64,000 bases of DNA, taken from contig JAIQZQ010000074.1 in NCBI GenBank assembly GCA_021777105.1, positions 1-64,000 of the forward strand. Reading direction: 5' to 3'. Source of the stretch: Candidatus Anammoxibacter sp. (GTDB taxonomy: Bacteria > Planctomycetota > Brocadiia > Brocadiales > Anammoxibacteraceae). Position numbers and translations under genes: made by a program. Positions 33,804 through 43,157 of the stretch are shown here, one piece after another. Position 1 is the stretch's first letter, and every line of letters begins with the position of its first letter. Under the pieces are notes generated by a model. It had not been told where the DNA came from. It saw nothing but the letters and a program-made list of their open reading frames with translations, and did no database searches.

Positions 33804-34283
33804 TTATAACCTTTTACATCTTAAAAAATAATGGGAGCCTTTTCCCCAGATAGAGATGGTTGTTATAGGGATGGCAAACAATGTATATGCGCGTATTGTA
33901 ACCTTGTAGCCAGGTAGCATATAACTATCATGATAACCTTCAGGAACAGTCCTCTGAAGCGCGCTTCCAATATGTTTATTGCTATCCAAAATACCCACCT
34001 CCAACGGAACGTCTTCCGCCGGAGGGTCTTCGAATTCCAAAGAAACTATTTGATATTTTAGAATTATCAGCTGTTCAATTGGGTTATCAAGACAGACATG
34101 TGTATATCCCAACACTTTTTGAGTCAAAGATATATCACTTTCTGAAAACTGCGCAGGCCGGTCATCTACTACTATTTCTGTAATTAAATAGCCAATAGAG
34201 CCTAACAATACAGCTATTCCTGTAACAATATAAACCAGCCGCAGGAATATGAAAAGAACTGTCTTGTAAACATTATAATTCAA
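33804..34283 (-). CDS. Membrane-anchored protein, unknown function
   Basis: I prefer a TTG start at 34283 because it overlaps the TGA of the upstream gene (TTGA), a common coupling arrangement; a longer frame from 34313 is also open. The 159-residue product has one or two N-terminal membrane helices (VLFIFLRLVYIVTGIAVLLGSIGYLI) and then a beta-rich domain (LIILKYQIVSLEFED, VTIRAYTLFAIPITTISIWG). I recognise no family. It is the third gene of a probable three-gene operon of secreted or membrane proteins. Confidence 0.5.
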   Translation of the reverse strand: MNYNVYKTVLFIFLRLVYIVTGIAVLLGSIGYLITEIVVDDRPAQFSESDISLTQKVLGYTHVCLDNPIEQLIILKYQIVSLEFEDPPAEDVPLEVGILDSNKHIGSALQRTVPEGYHDSYMLPGYKVTIRAYTLFAIPITTISIWGKGSHYFLRCKRL

Positions 34284-34837
34284 TAATAAATCCAATTTGG
34301 AGCTCCCAGCCAATGCATAGTATAACCTTCAAGCAGTGTTTGGGAATCATTCGCAAACATACACCAGATATTTTCATAACCTCCAGGACAATGGCTCTCA
34401 TTTTCCTGACCAATTAAAGTCATTGAAGACTCTGCTGTGCCTGGAAAATGATAATTGAAATACCAACCTCCGCTGTACCACGTATTTGTTTGTATCAGTT
34501 CAGCATCGAACGATCCAAAACTGAATACAATCCCATTTTGATCACAACATCCTGCAGTTGGGCAATCGTCGTAGCCATCAGGTAGATTTGTAAAAGTTGT
34601 GCAACTACTTGTAAAATAATTAATCTCATGAACCTTCAGATCATGTTCATAACCTGGCTCATTTGATACCCAAGGTCCTTGAGAATTCCACTTCATATAA
34701 GCTGCCGCATACAGCCTGCCGTTATAATAAAAACCTCCGGTGTTTGGATAAAACTCAGCGTTAACAGCGGCAGAATTAATTGTTAAAAAAAGTAAAGCAA
34801 CTATTGAAAAATAATTTAGTTTCATCTTTTTAATCAT
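34280..34837 (-). CDS. Secreted protein, unknown function
   Basis: The 185-residue frame has a clear signal peptide (MIKKMKLNYFSIVALLFLTINSAAVNAEFY, cleavage after NAE-like ANA). The mature part is Trp/Tyr/Asn-rich with several Cys (SSCTTFTNLPDGYDDCPTAGCCDQ and SHCPGGYENIWCMF), suggesting disulfides and a small extracellular beta domain. I recognise no family. It lies 18 bases downstream of the 34856-35536 gene and overlaps the next one, so the three are probably one operon. Confidence 0.55.
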   Translation of the reverse strand: MIKKMKLNYFSIVALLFLTINSAAVNAEFYPNTGGFYYNGRLYAAAYMKWNSQGPWVSNEPGYEHDLKVHEINYFTSSCTTFTNLPDGYDDCPTAGCCDQNGIVFSFGSFDAELIQTNTWYSGGWYFNYHFPGTAESSMTLIGQENESHCPGGYENIWCMFANDSQTLLEGYTMHWLGAPNWIYY

Positions 34838-34855
34838 TTTTTTCCTCCTTGTTCG

Positions 34856-35536
34856 TTATTTTTTTGAAGCTTGTAAAAGTAGTCGGTATAGGGCTTTTGG
34901 GCTGGCGGTTAAAACGTCTGGATCTTTAAACTCTGCTTTGTAGGCTTGAGGTTTTATAGAATTACCTCCAGCCATATTAGAAGTTTTCGAACTTTCTAAA
35001 TGAGCAGAAGTTTTCACTATAGGTTCATTGATAATTTCTTCCAGCTCCGAATCTTTTCCCTCAATTTCTATTGCGAAAATTATTGGTTTATGAGATCGTA
35101 AACTAACTAGCCCATTTTCATGTTGTTTAACAAGGTTGAGGAGGGAACGCGCTTCAATTTGTAACTTTTCATCTTCGTTTATATCTTCCTCAGTGTTATT
35201 ATCAATAAAGTTTTGTATAAATATTCTATGGCCTTCCAATGCGCTTGTTAAATACTCAATGCTATTGGCTCTAGCGTCTTCTAAAAATTTTTCAGCGCTT
35301 ATTTCTTCATACATCCTGTGAGATCCTGTAAGTCCGGACATCCACATAAACCCAGCTTTGGGAGATACTTTATGTTTCTGAAGTATGCCAACGATTTCGG
35401 TGTCACTGATAGTAGACCCGAAACCTATCTGCGCTCTCGCATGTTCAGGTATGTTTTGAGCGAAACTAGGACTTGTGATAGATATAAACGCTAAAAGTAG
35501 CAAAAATTTGATGCCTATAAACTGTTTAATTGTCAT
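34856..35536 (-). CDS. Secreted protein, unknown function
   Basis: The 226-residue product has a signal peptide (FLLLLAFISITSPSFAQ). The mature part is mostly helical and charged, with AGFMWMSGLTGSHRMYEEISAEKFLEDARANSIEYLTSALEGHRIFIQNFIDN, followed by a Ser/Glu-rich region and a C-terminal helix (LTASPKALYRLLLQASKK). I do not recognise the family. It is the first gene of the three-gene operon that continues to 33804, and it is preceded by an AT-rich gap with hairpin-forming sequence. Confidence 0.55.
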   Translation of the reverse strand: MTIKQFIGIKFLLLLAFISITSPSFAQNIPEHARAQIGFGSTISDTEIVGILQKHKVSPKAGFMWMSGLTGSHRMYEEISAEKFLEDARANSIEYLTSALEGHRIFIQNFIDNNTEEDINEDEKLQIEARSLLNLVKQHENGLVSLRSHKPIIFAIEIEGKDSELEEIINEPIVKTSAHLESSKTSNMAGGNSIKPQAYKAEFKDPDVLTASPKALYRLLLQASKK

Positions 35537-35803
35537 TAAATATAACTCCTTTTAAAATAATGTACTTATCTTAATTAATTGTGCAGTGTATTAGGTAAAT
35601 TTGCCTGTCGAATCACCTCCTTTCTGATGAATGAATGTTGAATGCCGAATAAAACTATAATTCGGCTCCATTCATCCTGCCTCGAATTGCGCTTTAACTT
35701 CAAAAATAGGGAATCTAATAATTTCCCGTTTAACTATGCGCATTTTCCGAGACAATTTATCATCAAGGAGATTGTACTAATATTTTTTTGGATTGAAAGC
35801 AAA
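35537..35803. other. Intergenic region with a GCCGAAT hairpin
   Basis: GCCGAAT and ATTCGGC pair at about 35647-35669 around a 9-base loop. It is likely part of the leader of the secreted-protein operon or a repeat. Nothing else is seen. Confidence 0.35.
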
Positions 35804-35835
35804 ACAACCTTTCCGAAACCTTGTCGAAAGGTTGT
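35804..35835 (-). terminator. Intrinsic-terminator-like hairpin
   Basis: ACAACCTTTC and GAAAGGTTGT pair perfectly around a 12-base loop, and the minus strand continues with TTTTGCTTTC. It overlaps the last stop codon of the gene at 35835-36335, so it probably ends that transcript. Confidence 0.6.
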
Positions 35836-36335
35836 CATTCTTTTAAAATATGAATTTTGTTTTTGTCATGTTTTATGCCGTAAACCGTTCTGCCGTAAGC
35901 GCCTTCGGACGATATAAGGTAGCCGGCGGAGTTGCCGTTAAGGGCGGTTTTAATTGTTCTATTTATTTTGCATATAAGTTGCAATAAATAGTCTTTTGAC
36001 GGGGCTTGGCCTTTGCTTAATTTTGCATTTAATGTTTGGTAACGCTCTGAATAATCTCCGTAGAGCTGTTTGTAAAGGGAAAGCAATTGGCCTGACGATT
36101 TGCCTATTTGAAAGAGCGTTTCAAAACATTCCGAGCAATCTTTGCATGATTCCATCTCCTGGAAACGGCATCCTGCTCTCTTTTTCTTTAAACAATGCAG
36201 ATAAATTATAAATTGGGTGGGAGGTATGTGAATTACAGTGTTATTTATTATTAATTTCCTGTTTTTAAGGTCGCAATAGAGAATATCTTTTCTGTTTTGC
36301 AAGATGATCTCTCCTTTATTAAATTCAATATACAA
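35835..36335 (-). CDS. Winged-helix protein like the C-terminus of CRISPR-associated NE0113/Csx family
   Basis: This 166-residue protein opens with YCDLKNRKLIINNTVIHIPPTQFIIY, a strand-helix pattern like an OmpR-type winged helix. A Cys-containing insert follows (RAGCRFQEMESCKDCSECF), possibly metal-binding. It ends with LICKINRTIKTALNG and YLISSEGAYGRTVYGIKHDKNKI, which resemble the C-terminal 'SKINRxIKxxLG ... YxI ... RYGI' block of the CRISPR-associated NE0113-type proteins. No CRISPR array, cas genes or ring-nuclease domain accompany it. It may be a free-standing regulator. The resemblance is from memory of family patterns and is moderate. Confidence 0.45.
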   Translation of the reverse strand: MYIEFNKGEIILQNRKDILYCDLKNRKLIINNTVIHIPPTQFIIYLHCLKKKRAGCRFQEMESCKDCSECFETLFQIGKSSGQLLSLYKQLYGDYSERYQTLNAKLSKGQAPSKDYLLQLICKINRTIKTALNGNSAGYLISSEGAYGRTVYGIKHDKNKIHILKE

Positions 36336-36359
36336 ATGTTATGAGTTGAATATGGTCTT

Positions 36360-36556
36360 AGGGCTCGGAAAGAAATAAATTGAACTTTTTTACCAGCATC
36401 TTCAGGCCGGCTTTGCTCAATCTTCAATCGCCGAATCCTCAACGCTGCTATGGCTGCAGCCCTGATTCAGCTCAATTCGGTTCGACTCAATCAGGTTGAT
36501 CAAATTCAACCTAAATCTACAAGCAAAAAAGCCCAAGTTATTTCTTTCCGAGCCCT
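36360..36556. mobile_element. MITE-like element, 197 bp, with perfect 19-bp inverted ends
   Basis: AGGGCTCGGAAAGAAATAA at 36360-36378 is repeated inverted at 36538-36556. The interior has no coding frame but contains another small inverted pair (CCTGATT...AATCAGG) and phrases shared with 19778-19855. No target-site duplication was clear. Size, inverted ends and lack of coding are those of a non-autonomous transposon. Confidence 0.65.
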
Positions 36557-37201
36557 TATGATTTGGAACTTTTTGAATCGAAAAACAGTAAAAAATAAAG
36601 AATTTGAATTGTTATAACATAAATAGAGAATAAGTTGTGAAAAGTGTACTATATTACAATATCTTTGTCAATCATGAATGTATGCCGGTATTGTTACTGT
36701 TATTAGGCGTAATCGGCACAACCATGTAGTGTGGTCACATGCGACAACGGCTATATTGGAAGAAACGGAATATGTTGAAAGTTGTAACATCTATTGTTGT
36801 AAAGGTTTAGGTGGTTTTTGGCCTTGTAGTGGATTTGCTTACAAGGTTGTAGTGGTGGTTGGCATGTTATTACGTAGGGTTAGAAAAAAAGAGGATTGGC
36901 AGGCGATGGAAATTTATTTTAAAAAATTATATATTGTTATTAAACTGACAATAATGAGTTACCGCGCGGCGTGTTTCGGCGTGAAGATAAATGAGCGCTG
37001 AGTCGCTTGCCTGCTCTAATGAGAATTATCCCCACGGCAAGCCTGGAGTCTTGGAGTAACGGAGTGATGGAAATTCAATAACGCATATGGTCTCAGTACT
37101 CCATTACTCCTGTTGCCGGTCGGACTGTTAAAAAAAGGCCATGGATAAACGATTACTTTATTTATTGAATTAATACGCGGAATAGTTACAAACGGCAACA
37201 T
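36557..37201. other. Intergenic region with repeats
   Basis: No gene is seen; the 107-codon frame at 36678-37001 has a weak protein-like look but no family signature. It contains a copy of the GATAAATGA...GCTTGCC repeat (36986-37032) and inverted GGAGTAACGGAGT / ACTCCATTACTCC phrases (about 37054-37110). Confidence 0.4.
36986..37032. repeat. Dispersed repeat, GATAAATGA...CGCTTGCC...GAATTATCC type
   Basis: Reads GATAAATGAGCGCTGAGTCG, then CTTGCCTGCTCTAATGAG, then AATTATCC. Close copies occur at 56133-56210 and 58484-58554, next to the duplicated thioredoxin-domain genes. Confidence 0.55.
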
Positions 37202-38623
37202 TTAACATTTCTTGAATTTGATTCTGAATTCTGTTCCGTTATCCGTGTTTAGTTCCACCGTGCCGTTAAGGTTGCCTTCCACAAACATTGTCACCAGTTG
37301 CATGCCCATGGATTCCGTGTTTCTGAGATCAAAATCATCGGGAATCCCTTTGCCGTTGTCTTTTATTATAATCTGCGCGTTTTCATCATTGTCGCGCGAG
37401 TTTATATTAATGGTAATCTTGCCGTCTTTGCTTTCAGAAAATGCGTATTTAAGGGAGTTTGAAACAAGCTCATTGATTATAAGGCCGCAATAAATAGCGG
37501 TTTTTGAGTCAAAAGAGATATCTTCCACATTAACTTCAAGCTTGATATTGCCTGCTATTGTTTTGTAAGAGCCAACCAGCGCTTTTGCCAGATTCTCAAT
37601 GTAAGCGCTAAAATTAATCCTTGCCAGGTCTTCAGTTTTGTAAAGTTGCTCATGGATTGAGGCCATTGACCTGATCCTGTTTTGGCTTTCTCTGAAGATA
37701 TCCAATATCTTTTCGTCTTTTACATATCTGGATTGCAACTTTAGCAAGCTGGTAATAACCATCATGTTGTTTTTAACCCTGTGGTGTATCTCTTTAAGAA
37801 GGTTCTCTTTGTCATGCAGCGATTTCCTGATCTCGTCTTCCATTTTCTTGCGGAATGTAATATCATTGAAAACTTCAAGAACCGACAGGCTCCCATCAGG
37901 GTTTTTAATTGGCGTGTCAAGCAATTCATAAGTCCTTTTGTTCTTCTTAAAGAACTCTTCTTTTGTGACGTTTTCGCCGGCAAAGGCTTTCTCGTTCTCG
38001 CACCAGGAGCAAACGGAATTTTTATCGTGAAAATATTCATAACATTTTTCGCCTTTCCACGAGCCGAATTCGCGCTCAATTACAGGGTTGACATATTCAA
38101 TATCGTATTCTTTGTTAAGGATGCATACGCCGTTGCCCATGGTATTGAGAATGTTCATTAATTTATTTCTATCATCTTCCAGTTGCAAAGACTTCTCTTC
38201 TATTTCGCGTGTTTGCAGTTCTATAATATTTTTTTGCTCATTTAACTCAAGAAACACCTTTACCTTGCTTTCTAAAATCTCCTTTTCCACCGGTTTAAAC
38301 ACATAATCAACCGCGCCTGACTCATAACCTTTAAAAACATGCGCTTTCTCTTTATTAATTGCGGTTACAAAAATGATTGGAATAAATTGTGTTTTTACGT
38401 TCTCCTTCAATAGTTTGGCTGTTTCAAAACCATCCATTATGGGCATTTGAACGTCAAGGATGATTAGAGCAAAATCGCTTTTCAGCACATGCCATAGGGC
38501 CTCTTCACCGGAATTTGCTTTAATAATATTAACGTCAATATCTTCAAGTATTGTTTCCATGGCCAGAAGATTCTCCGGCCAATCGTCAACAATAAGGATA
38601 TTTTGTTTAACTGTCACCGTCAT
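37202..38623 (-). CDS. Receiver-PAS-histidine kinase (HisKA_2 type)
   Basis: From ATG 38623 the 473-residue protein has an N-terminal receiver domain (residues 5-120; ILIVDDWPENLLAM, phospho-Asp in LIILDVQMPIMDG, Lys in VFKPVE), a PAS-like domain (about 155-260, with NKEYDIEYVNPVIE and two Cys-x2-Cys-like pairs SWCEN), then a HisKA_2-type kinase with HHRVKNNMMVITSLLKLQSRY and a HATPase domain ending in GMQLVTMFVEGNLNGTVEL. This is a soluble hybrid: it takes a phosphate signal from another kinase through its receiver and passes it on. A TTG at 38632 is an alternative start. Confidence 0.85.
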   Translation of the reverse strand: MTVTVKQNILIVDDWPENLLAMETILEDIDVNIIKANSGEEALWHVLKSDFALIILDVQMPIMDGFETAKLLKENVKTQFIPIIFVTAINKEKAHVFKGYESGAVDYVFKPVEKEILESKVKVFLELNEQKNIIELQTREIEEKSLQLEDDRNKLMNILNTMGNGVCILNKEYDIEYVNPVIEREFGSWKGEKCYEYFHDKNSVCSWCENEKAFAGENVTKEEFFKKNKRTYELLDTPIKNPDGSLSVLEVFNDITFRKKMEDEIRKSLHDKENLLKEIHHRVKNNMMVITSLLKLQSRYVKDEKILDIFRESQNRIRSMASIHEQLYKTEDLARINFSAYIENLAKALVGSYKTIAGNIKLEVNVEDISFDSKTAIYCGLIINELVSNSLKYAFSESKDGKITININSRDNDENAQIIIKDNGKGIPDDFDLRNTESMGMQLVTMFVEGNLNGTVELNTDNGTEFRIKFKKC

Positions 38624-38844
38624 TTTGCGCAATCCATTTAAAAATAAAAGAGTTTTATATTTTAGTGTCTAAGCCCAAACCCGGATAAACCGGAAAAGTG
38701 ACTAAATTGAGCTAAAGTTAAAAGTGAGCTAAAGTTTTGGTAAAAATTTTTAATTTTTGAATAAATTCTATAAAAAAAGTTAAAAGTCTGTGTAGTAATT
38801 CAAAATATCTTGTCAGCAATTGTCAGAATTTAACTATTAAGATA

Positions 38845-41800
38845 CTAATTATACAACCATACCCTTAGAAGAGAAAACAATCTGTTTGCGTCAACAGGTT
38901 TTGTCAGATAATCGTTGGCTCCGGCTTTTATGCATTTATCTCTATCGCCTTTCATGGCCTTGGCGGTTAGCGCAACTATAGGCAAATTTCTATGTTGATT
39001 TTGCTTTCTAATCTTTTTTATTGTTTCATATCCATCCATTTCCGGCATCATTATATCCATCAGCGCCAGATTGATGTCCGGGTTTTTCTCAAGGCATTCA
39101 AGCCCCTCCTTGCCGTTTCTGCCGGCGATAACCGTTATGCCGCGTTCCTCCAATATATGCGACAACGCAAATACGTTGCGCACATCGTCATCCACCAACA
39201 ATATCTTCTTGCCTTTAAAAACATGGTCTTTATCATGTATCATTCTTATCATGTTTTGTTTCTCTTTAGGCAGGTTGTCCTCAATCTGGTGCAGGAACAG
39301 GGTTGCTTCGTCGAGAAGACGTTCGGGCGATTTTGCGCCCTTAACAATTATGCTGCCGGCGTATTTTTTAAGTTCCGTCTCTTCCGTAATTGAAAGGTCC
39401 TTGCCTGTATATATTATAATTGGAATGCGCGACATGCCTGGATCATTTTTTACTTTCTCAAGAAATTCAGATCCGGACATGTCCGGTAAACCAATATCCA
39501 GCACCATGCAGTCAAATGTTTCCATTTTTAAAATGTCATACGCCTCTTTGCCGGTGGAAACAGATGTTGTGGCAATATCTACGTCGGCCATTAAATCAAG
39601 GATAAACTGTCTCATAATTTTGTCATCCTCAACTATCAGCAGTTTTTTAACCTTTGTTGACACTATGTTTTCTATACTTTTAAAAGCGTTGTTAAGTTTT
39701 TCAAGGTTTACCGGCTTGGTAAGATAGCCTATGGCGCCCATCTTCATCGCGTCAATATGCTCATCCGTTGCGGAGATGAAATGCACGGGGATGTGCCGCG
39801 TATTAGGGTTGTCTTTCAAACATTGCATAACGGTCCATCCGTCAATGCCGGGCAAGCCTATGTCAAGCACAATAGCGCTTGGTTTGTATTCATCCGCCAT
39901 ATGCAAACCCGTCTCGCCGTCTTCAGCTACCAAAGCCTTAAAGCCTTTTTCATGGGCTAGGTCAACCATGATTTTTGAGAATTTTTGGTCGTCGTCAATT
40001 ATCAGGAGCGACCTGCCCTGCTCTTCAAGTTTGTTCCTGTCATCTTTTTTGAGTGAAGGTGAAACGCGCGGTTTGCGATCAATAGATGGGCTTTTTTTAA
40101 TATTTTTGATCTCAACTTTTTTTGCTTCATCATTTTGCGCGATCTTCTCAGGCAGATAAATAGTAAAAACGCTGCCTTTGCCCTCTTCGCTTTTCAAATG
40201 TATTTCGCCCCCAAGCAATTTTGCCAACTCTTTTGATATTGATAGCCCCAGCCCTGTTCCTCCGTATTTTCTGTTTGTTGTTCCATCCGCTTGTTGGAAC
40301 GCTTCAAAAATATGTTTCAGTTTGTCGTTTTTAATGCCTATTCCAGTGTCGGCTACTGATATAGATATTGCGTTTTCAGGATTCAATGAGGCTTGTGAAA
40401 GCTTTGCGTCTTTTTGGGGCCTGGCGATCTTGAAATTAATCGAGCCTTTCTCTGTAAACTTAAATGAATTTGCAAGAAGGTTTTTTACGATTTGTTGCAG
40501 TTTTTGCCTGTCGGTTTTAATATAAGAAGGCAGTTCATCTGACACGTCTAAATCAAAATGTATCCCTTTTTGTTCCGAAACAGGCATGAAATTTTGTTTA
40601 ATATTTTCGGCAAACTCTCTAATATTCATTTCCGCAACTTCTAATACCATCTTGCCCGCTTCAACCTTGGAGAGGTCAAGTATGTCGTTTATCAGCGCTA
40701 AAAGATCGTTGCCGGATGAAAAAACGGTGTTTGCGCATTCGAGCTGTTTCTCCGTTAGATTTCCGGCTTTGTTGTCCGCAAGATATTGTGAAAGTATGAG
40801 CAGGCTGTTTAACGGCGTGCGCAGCTCGTGCGACATATTTGCGAGAAATTCTGATTTGTATTTGCCCGCCAATTCAAGGTCGCGCGCTTTTTCTTCAGTT
40901 ATTGCCTTGGCTTTTTCAAGCTCTTTATTCTTGTAGTTAATCTCTTTTTGTCTTTTTTCCAAAGCTTCAGTGCGTTCTTCAAGTTCTTCATTTGATACTC
41001 TAAGTTCCTCCTGCTGGCTTTCCAGCTCTTCATTTGTCTGTTGCAACTCTTCCTGTTGAGATTGCAACTCTTCAGATTGCCTTTGCGTCTCTTCAAGAAG
41101 TTTTTTAACATGTTCATTTGTTTGCGTTGATTTAAACGCGACCGCTATATTTTCGGAAACAATATCAATAAACTCAATGTCTACTTCCCTAAATTTTGAA
41201 AGCGAGGCGATCTCGATCACTCCAATTAATTTACCGGCGTAAAGAAATGGGGCCACTATGATATTGGACGGCGAGCTTTCTCCCGTCGCCGAATTGACTT
41301 TGATATAATCTTCCGGAACGTCTGATATCAGTAATCTTTGTTTCTCAATTGCGGCCTGGCCGACTAATCCTTCCCCAAATTTCACTTCGTTTGACATGTT
41401 TGAGGGTTTTTTATACGCGTACCCGGCCGTCAACCTTAAAATGTCGCCTTTTTCCGCTAGAAAAAGCGCTCCGATTTGAGCGTCAAGATAATTGACCAGA
41501 AATCTAATTACGTTTTTAGCAAGCCCTTCAACATTCTGATCGCCCCTCATAGTCTTATTTAATTCTGTTTGCCCCGTCTTTTCCCAATTTTCATCATCCT
41601 TTTTAGATAGTGAAATCTGCAATTCATTGGTCATCTTGTTAAAAGAGTCGGCAAGCAGCCCGATCTCGCTTTGCGAATCAATATTTATTCTATGCGTTAA
41701 ATCGCCATTGGCGATTTTATCTGTTGAATGGGTTAACTGCATAATTGGATTTGATATTCGCTTTGAAACGAGGTAGGCAACTATGGCGACAATAAACGCG

Positions 41801-42762
41801 ATAGTGAAGGCTATTCCAATTATTTTATACCCATACGACCTGATTGGCGCAAACGCGTCTTCAGCGTCGATTTTTGCCACCAACCCCCAATTAAGCGATG
41901 GGATGTGTTTCCATACGGCTATTATCTCCTTGCCTCGGTAATCAATTGATATGCCGGCTCCATCAATACCCTGAACGGCTTCCTGCACAGGAATGGCTTC
42001 ATCGCTGCCTATAACCACTTTTCGTTTCATGGCCGCGCCTACATCATGGCGGAGCGTGTTTAAAAAGAGGGCGTTGTTTCCAACTTTTTTCCCAAGCAAT
42101 GTCTCCCCGGTAACTCCCAAACCAGTGGTATCCTGAATAAATTCATAAATTGGCCCCATGTCAATTTCAAACGCAATTACTCCAATGAATTCACCGCTAA
42201 AATCATGGGCCGGGCCTGTTATCAACATCTCGAATTTATCGGGCTCAGTTCTGTCTCTAAAAATTTCGCTAAGATAGATCCCTTTTTTGCCCAGTTCAAA
42301 CGCTTTGCCGGACGGGTCGGGCAGCGGCCTGCCAATATCGACTATCGCATGCTGTTCATTAGTTCCATATACAATTTTCCCCAGCGAATTTACAAGCATA
42401 AGATCTTTATAACCGTAGACAAGTTGAAAAGGCCTTAACTGCCCATCCAGCATTTTTTTTGCCTTTAAATATTCCGGGTTTGTTTTATCGCCGTTAAGCT
42501 TGTCGAAGATTGGAAGGTTTCTTTTGATGTTGTAAAAATCCTGCGCGCTTGTTATATCGCCTTTTCGCTCATTAAAAAATGATTCAAGCTTGTCGACTTT
42601 TAGAACCGCAATACTAGTTAATTCATCCAGCCGGGATTTAATCATCGCCTTTTTCGCGCTTTTAAAGCTCAGGATGCCAATAATAACAATAGGTATTATC
42701 GAAACAAGCAAAAAGCACACTATTAACTTGCTTTTTAGACTCTCTTTAACTAATTGCGGCAT
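38845..42762 (-). CDS. Hybrid sensor kinase: dCache-HAMP-GAF-HK-three receivers
   Basis: The 1305-residue protein has a membrane helix at about 12-31, a periplasmic dCache sensor domain to about 300, a second helix at about 313-333, HAMP (to about 385), GAF (about 410-550), a Glu/Gln-rich coiled coil (about 555-640), HisKA with FLANMSHELRTPLNSLL (phospho-His about 657), HATPase (about 760-875), and three receivers (phospho-Asp in VLDIGLPGIDG, VLDIGLPDMSG and LMDIMMPEMDG). It senses an extracytoplasmic ligand and feeds a phosphorelay. Its sensor domain is closely related to that of the kinase at 53082-55430. No output partner is adjacent, but several REC genes are nearby. Confidence 0.9.
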   Translation of the reverse strand: MPQLVKESLKSKLIVCFLLVSIIPIVIIGILSFKSAKKAMIKSRLDELTSIAVLKVDKLESFFNERKGDITSAQDFYNIKRNLPIFDKLNGDKTNPEYLKAKKMLDGQLRPFQLVYGYKDLMLVNSLGKIVYGTNEQHAIVDIGRPLPDPSGKAFELGKKGIYLSEIFRDRTEPDKFEMLITGPAHDFSGEFIGVIAFEIDMGPIYEFIQDTTGLGVTGETLLGKKVGNNALFLNTLRHDVGAAMKRKVVIGSDEAIPVQEAVQGIDGAGISIDYRGKEIIAVWKHIPSLNWGLVAKIDAEDAFAPIRSYGYKIIGIAFTIAFIVAIVAYLVSKRISNPIMQLTHSTDKIANGDLTHRINIDSQSEIGLLADSFNKMTNELQISLSKKDDENWEKTGQTELNKTMRGDQNVEGLAKNVIRFLVNYLDAQIGALFLAEKGDILRLTAGYAYKKPSNMSNEVKFGEGLVGQAAIEKQRLLISDVPEDYIKVNSATGESSPSNIIVAPFLYAGKLIGVIEIASLSKFREVDIEFIDIVSENIAVAFKSTQTNEHVKKLLEETQRQSEELQSQQEELQQTNEELESQQEELRVSNEELEERTEALEKRQKEINYKNKELEKAKAITEEKARDLELAGKYKSEFLANMSHELRTPLNSLLILSQYLADNKAGNLTEKQLECANTVFSSGNDLLALINDILDLSKVEAGKMVLEVAEMNIREFAENIKQNFMPVSEQKGIHFDLDVSDELPSYIKTDRQKLQQIVKNLLANSFKFTEKGSINFKIARPQKDAKLSQASLNPENAISISVADTGIGIKNDKLKHIFEAFQQADGTTNRKYGGTGLGLSISKELAKLLGGEIHLKSEEGKGSVFTIYLPEKIAQNDEAKKVEIKNIKKSPSIDRKPRVSPSLKKDDRNKLEEQGRSLLIIDDDQKFSKIMVDLAHEKGFKALVAEDGETGLHMADEYKPSAIVLDIGLPGIDGWTVMQCLKDNPNTRHIPVHFISATDEHIDAMKMGAIGYLTKPVNLEKLNNAFKSIENIVSTKVKKLLIVEDDKIMRQFILDLMADVDIATTSVSTGKEAYDILKMETFDCMVLDIGLPDMSGSEFLEKVKNDPGMSRIPIIIYTGKDLSITEETELKKYAGSIIVKGAKSPERLLDEATLFLHQIEDNLPKEKQNMIRMIHDKDHVFKGKKILLVDDDVRNVFALSHILEERGITVIAGRNGKEGLECLEKNPDINLALMDIMMPEMDGYETIKKIRKQNQHRNLPIVALTAKAMKGDRDKCIKAGANDYLTKPVDANRLFSLLRVWLYN

Positions 42763-43157
42763 AAAAATTCCCCTGTTTTTTCGTAAATTAATTTAAACTT
42801 AAGTTGATCGATTTTAGAGTCAAAAAAAGATAGAAAACCAACTTAAAGGGCGAAAAGTAATTGTTATAATATGTTGTCCAAAAAAACAACATTTAGCTCC
42901 CAATAAGTGATGAAAGTATTATGCACTAAAACGAACATAAAAGCACGCGGAAAATAGTGGAAATAGAAGAGACTACAGACTCTTTAACAGGTAGAGAATG
43001 CATGGGTTATACGTATAGTATTTACGCAAAGTAGGTATTTATCCCATATTATTAAACATATAAGGAGTAATCAAAAAGAATAAAAATATCCTGTTTGAAT
43101 GCGAACTATTGAAAAATGATTAGAGATGGTTCCGGGGTTTACTAACTACCAGCCTTA

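Noticed and set aside
36678..37001. 107-codon plus-strand frame
   Set aside because: No family signature, no ribosome-binding site, overlaps dispersed repeats.
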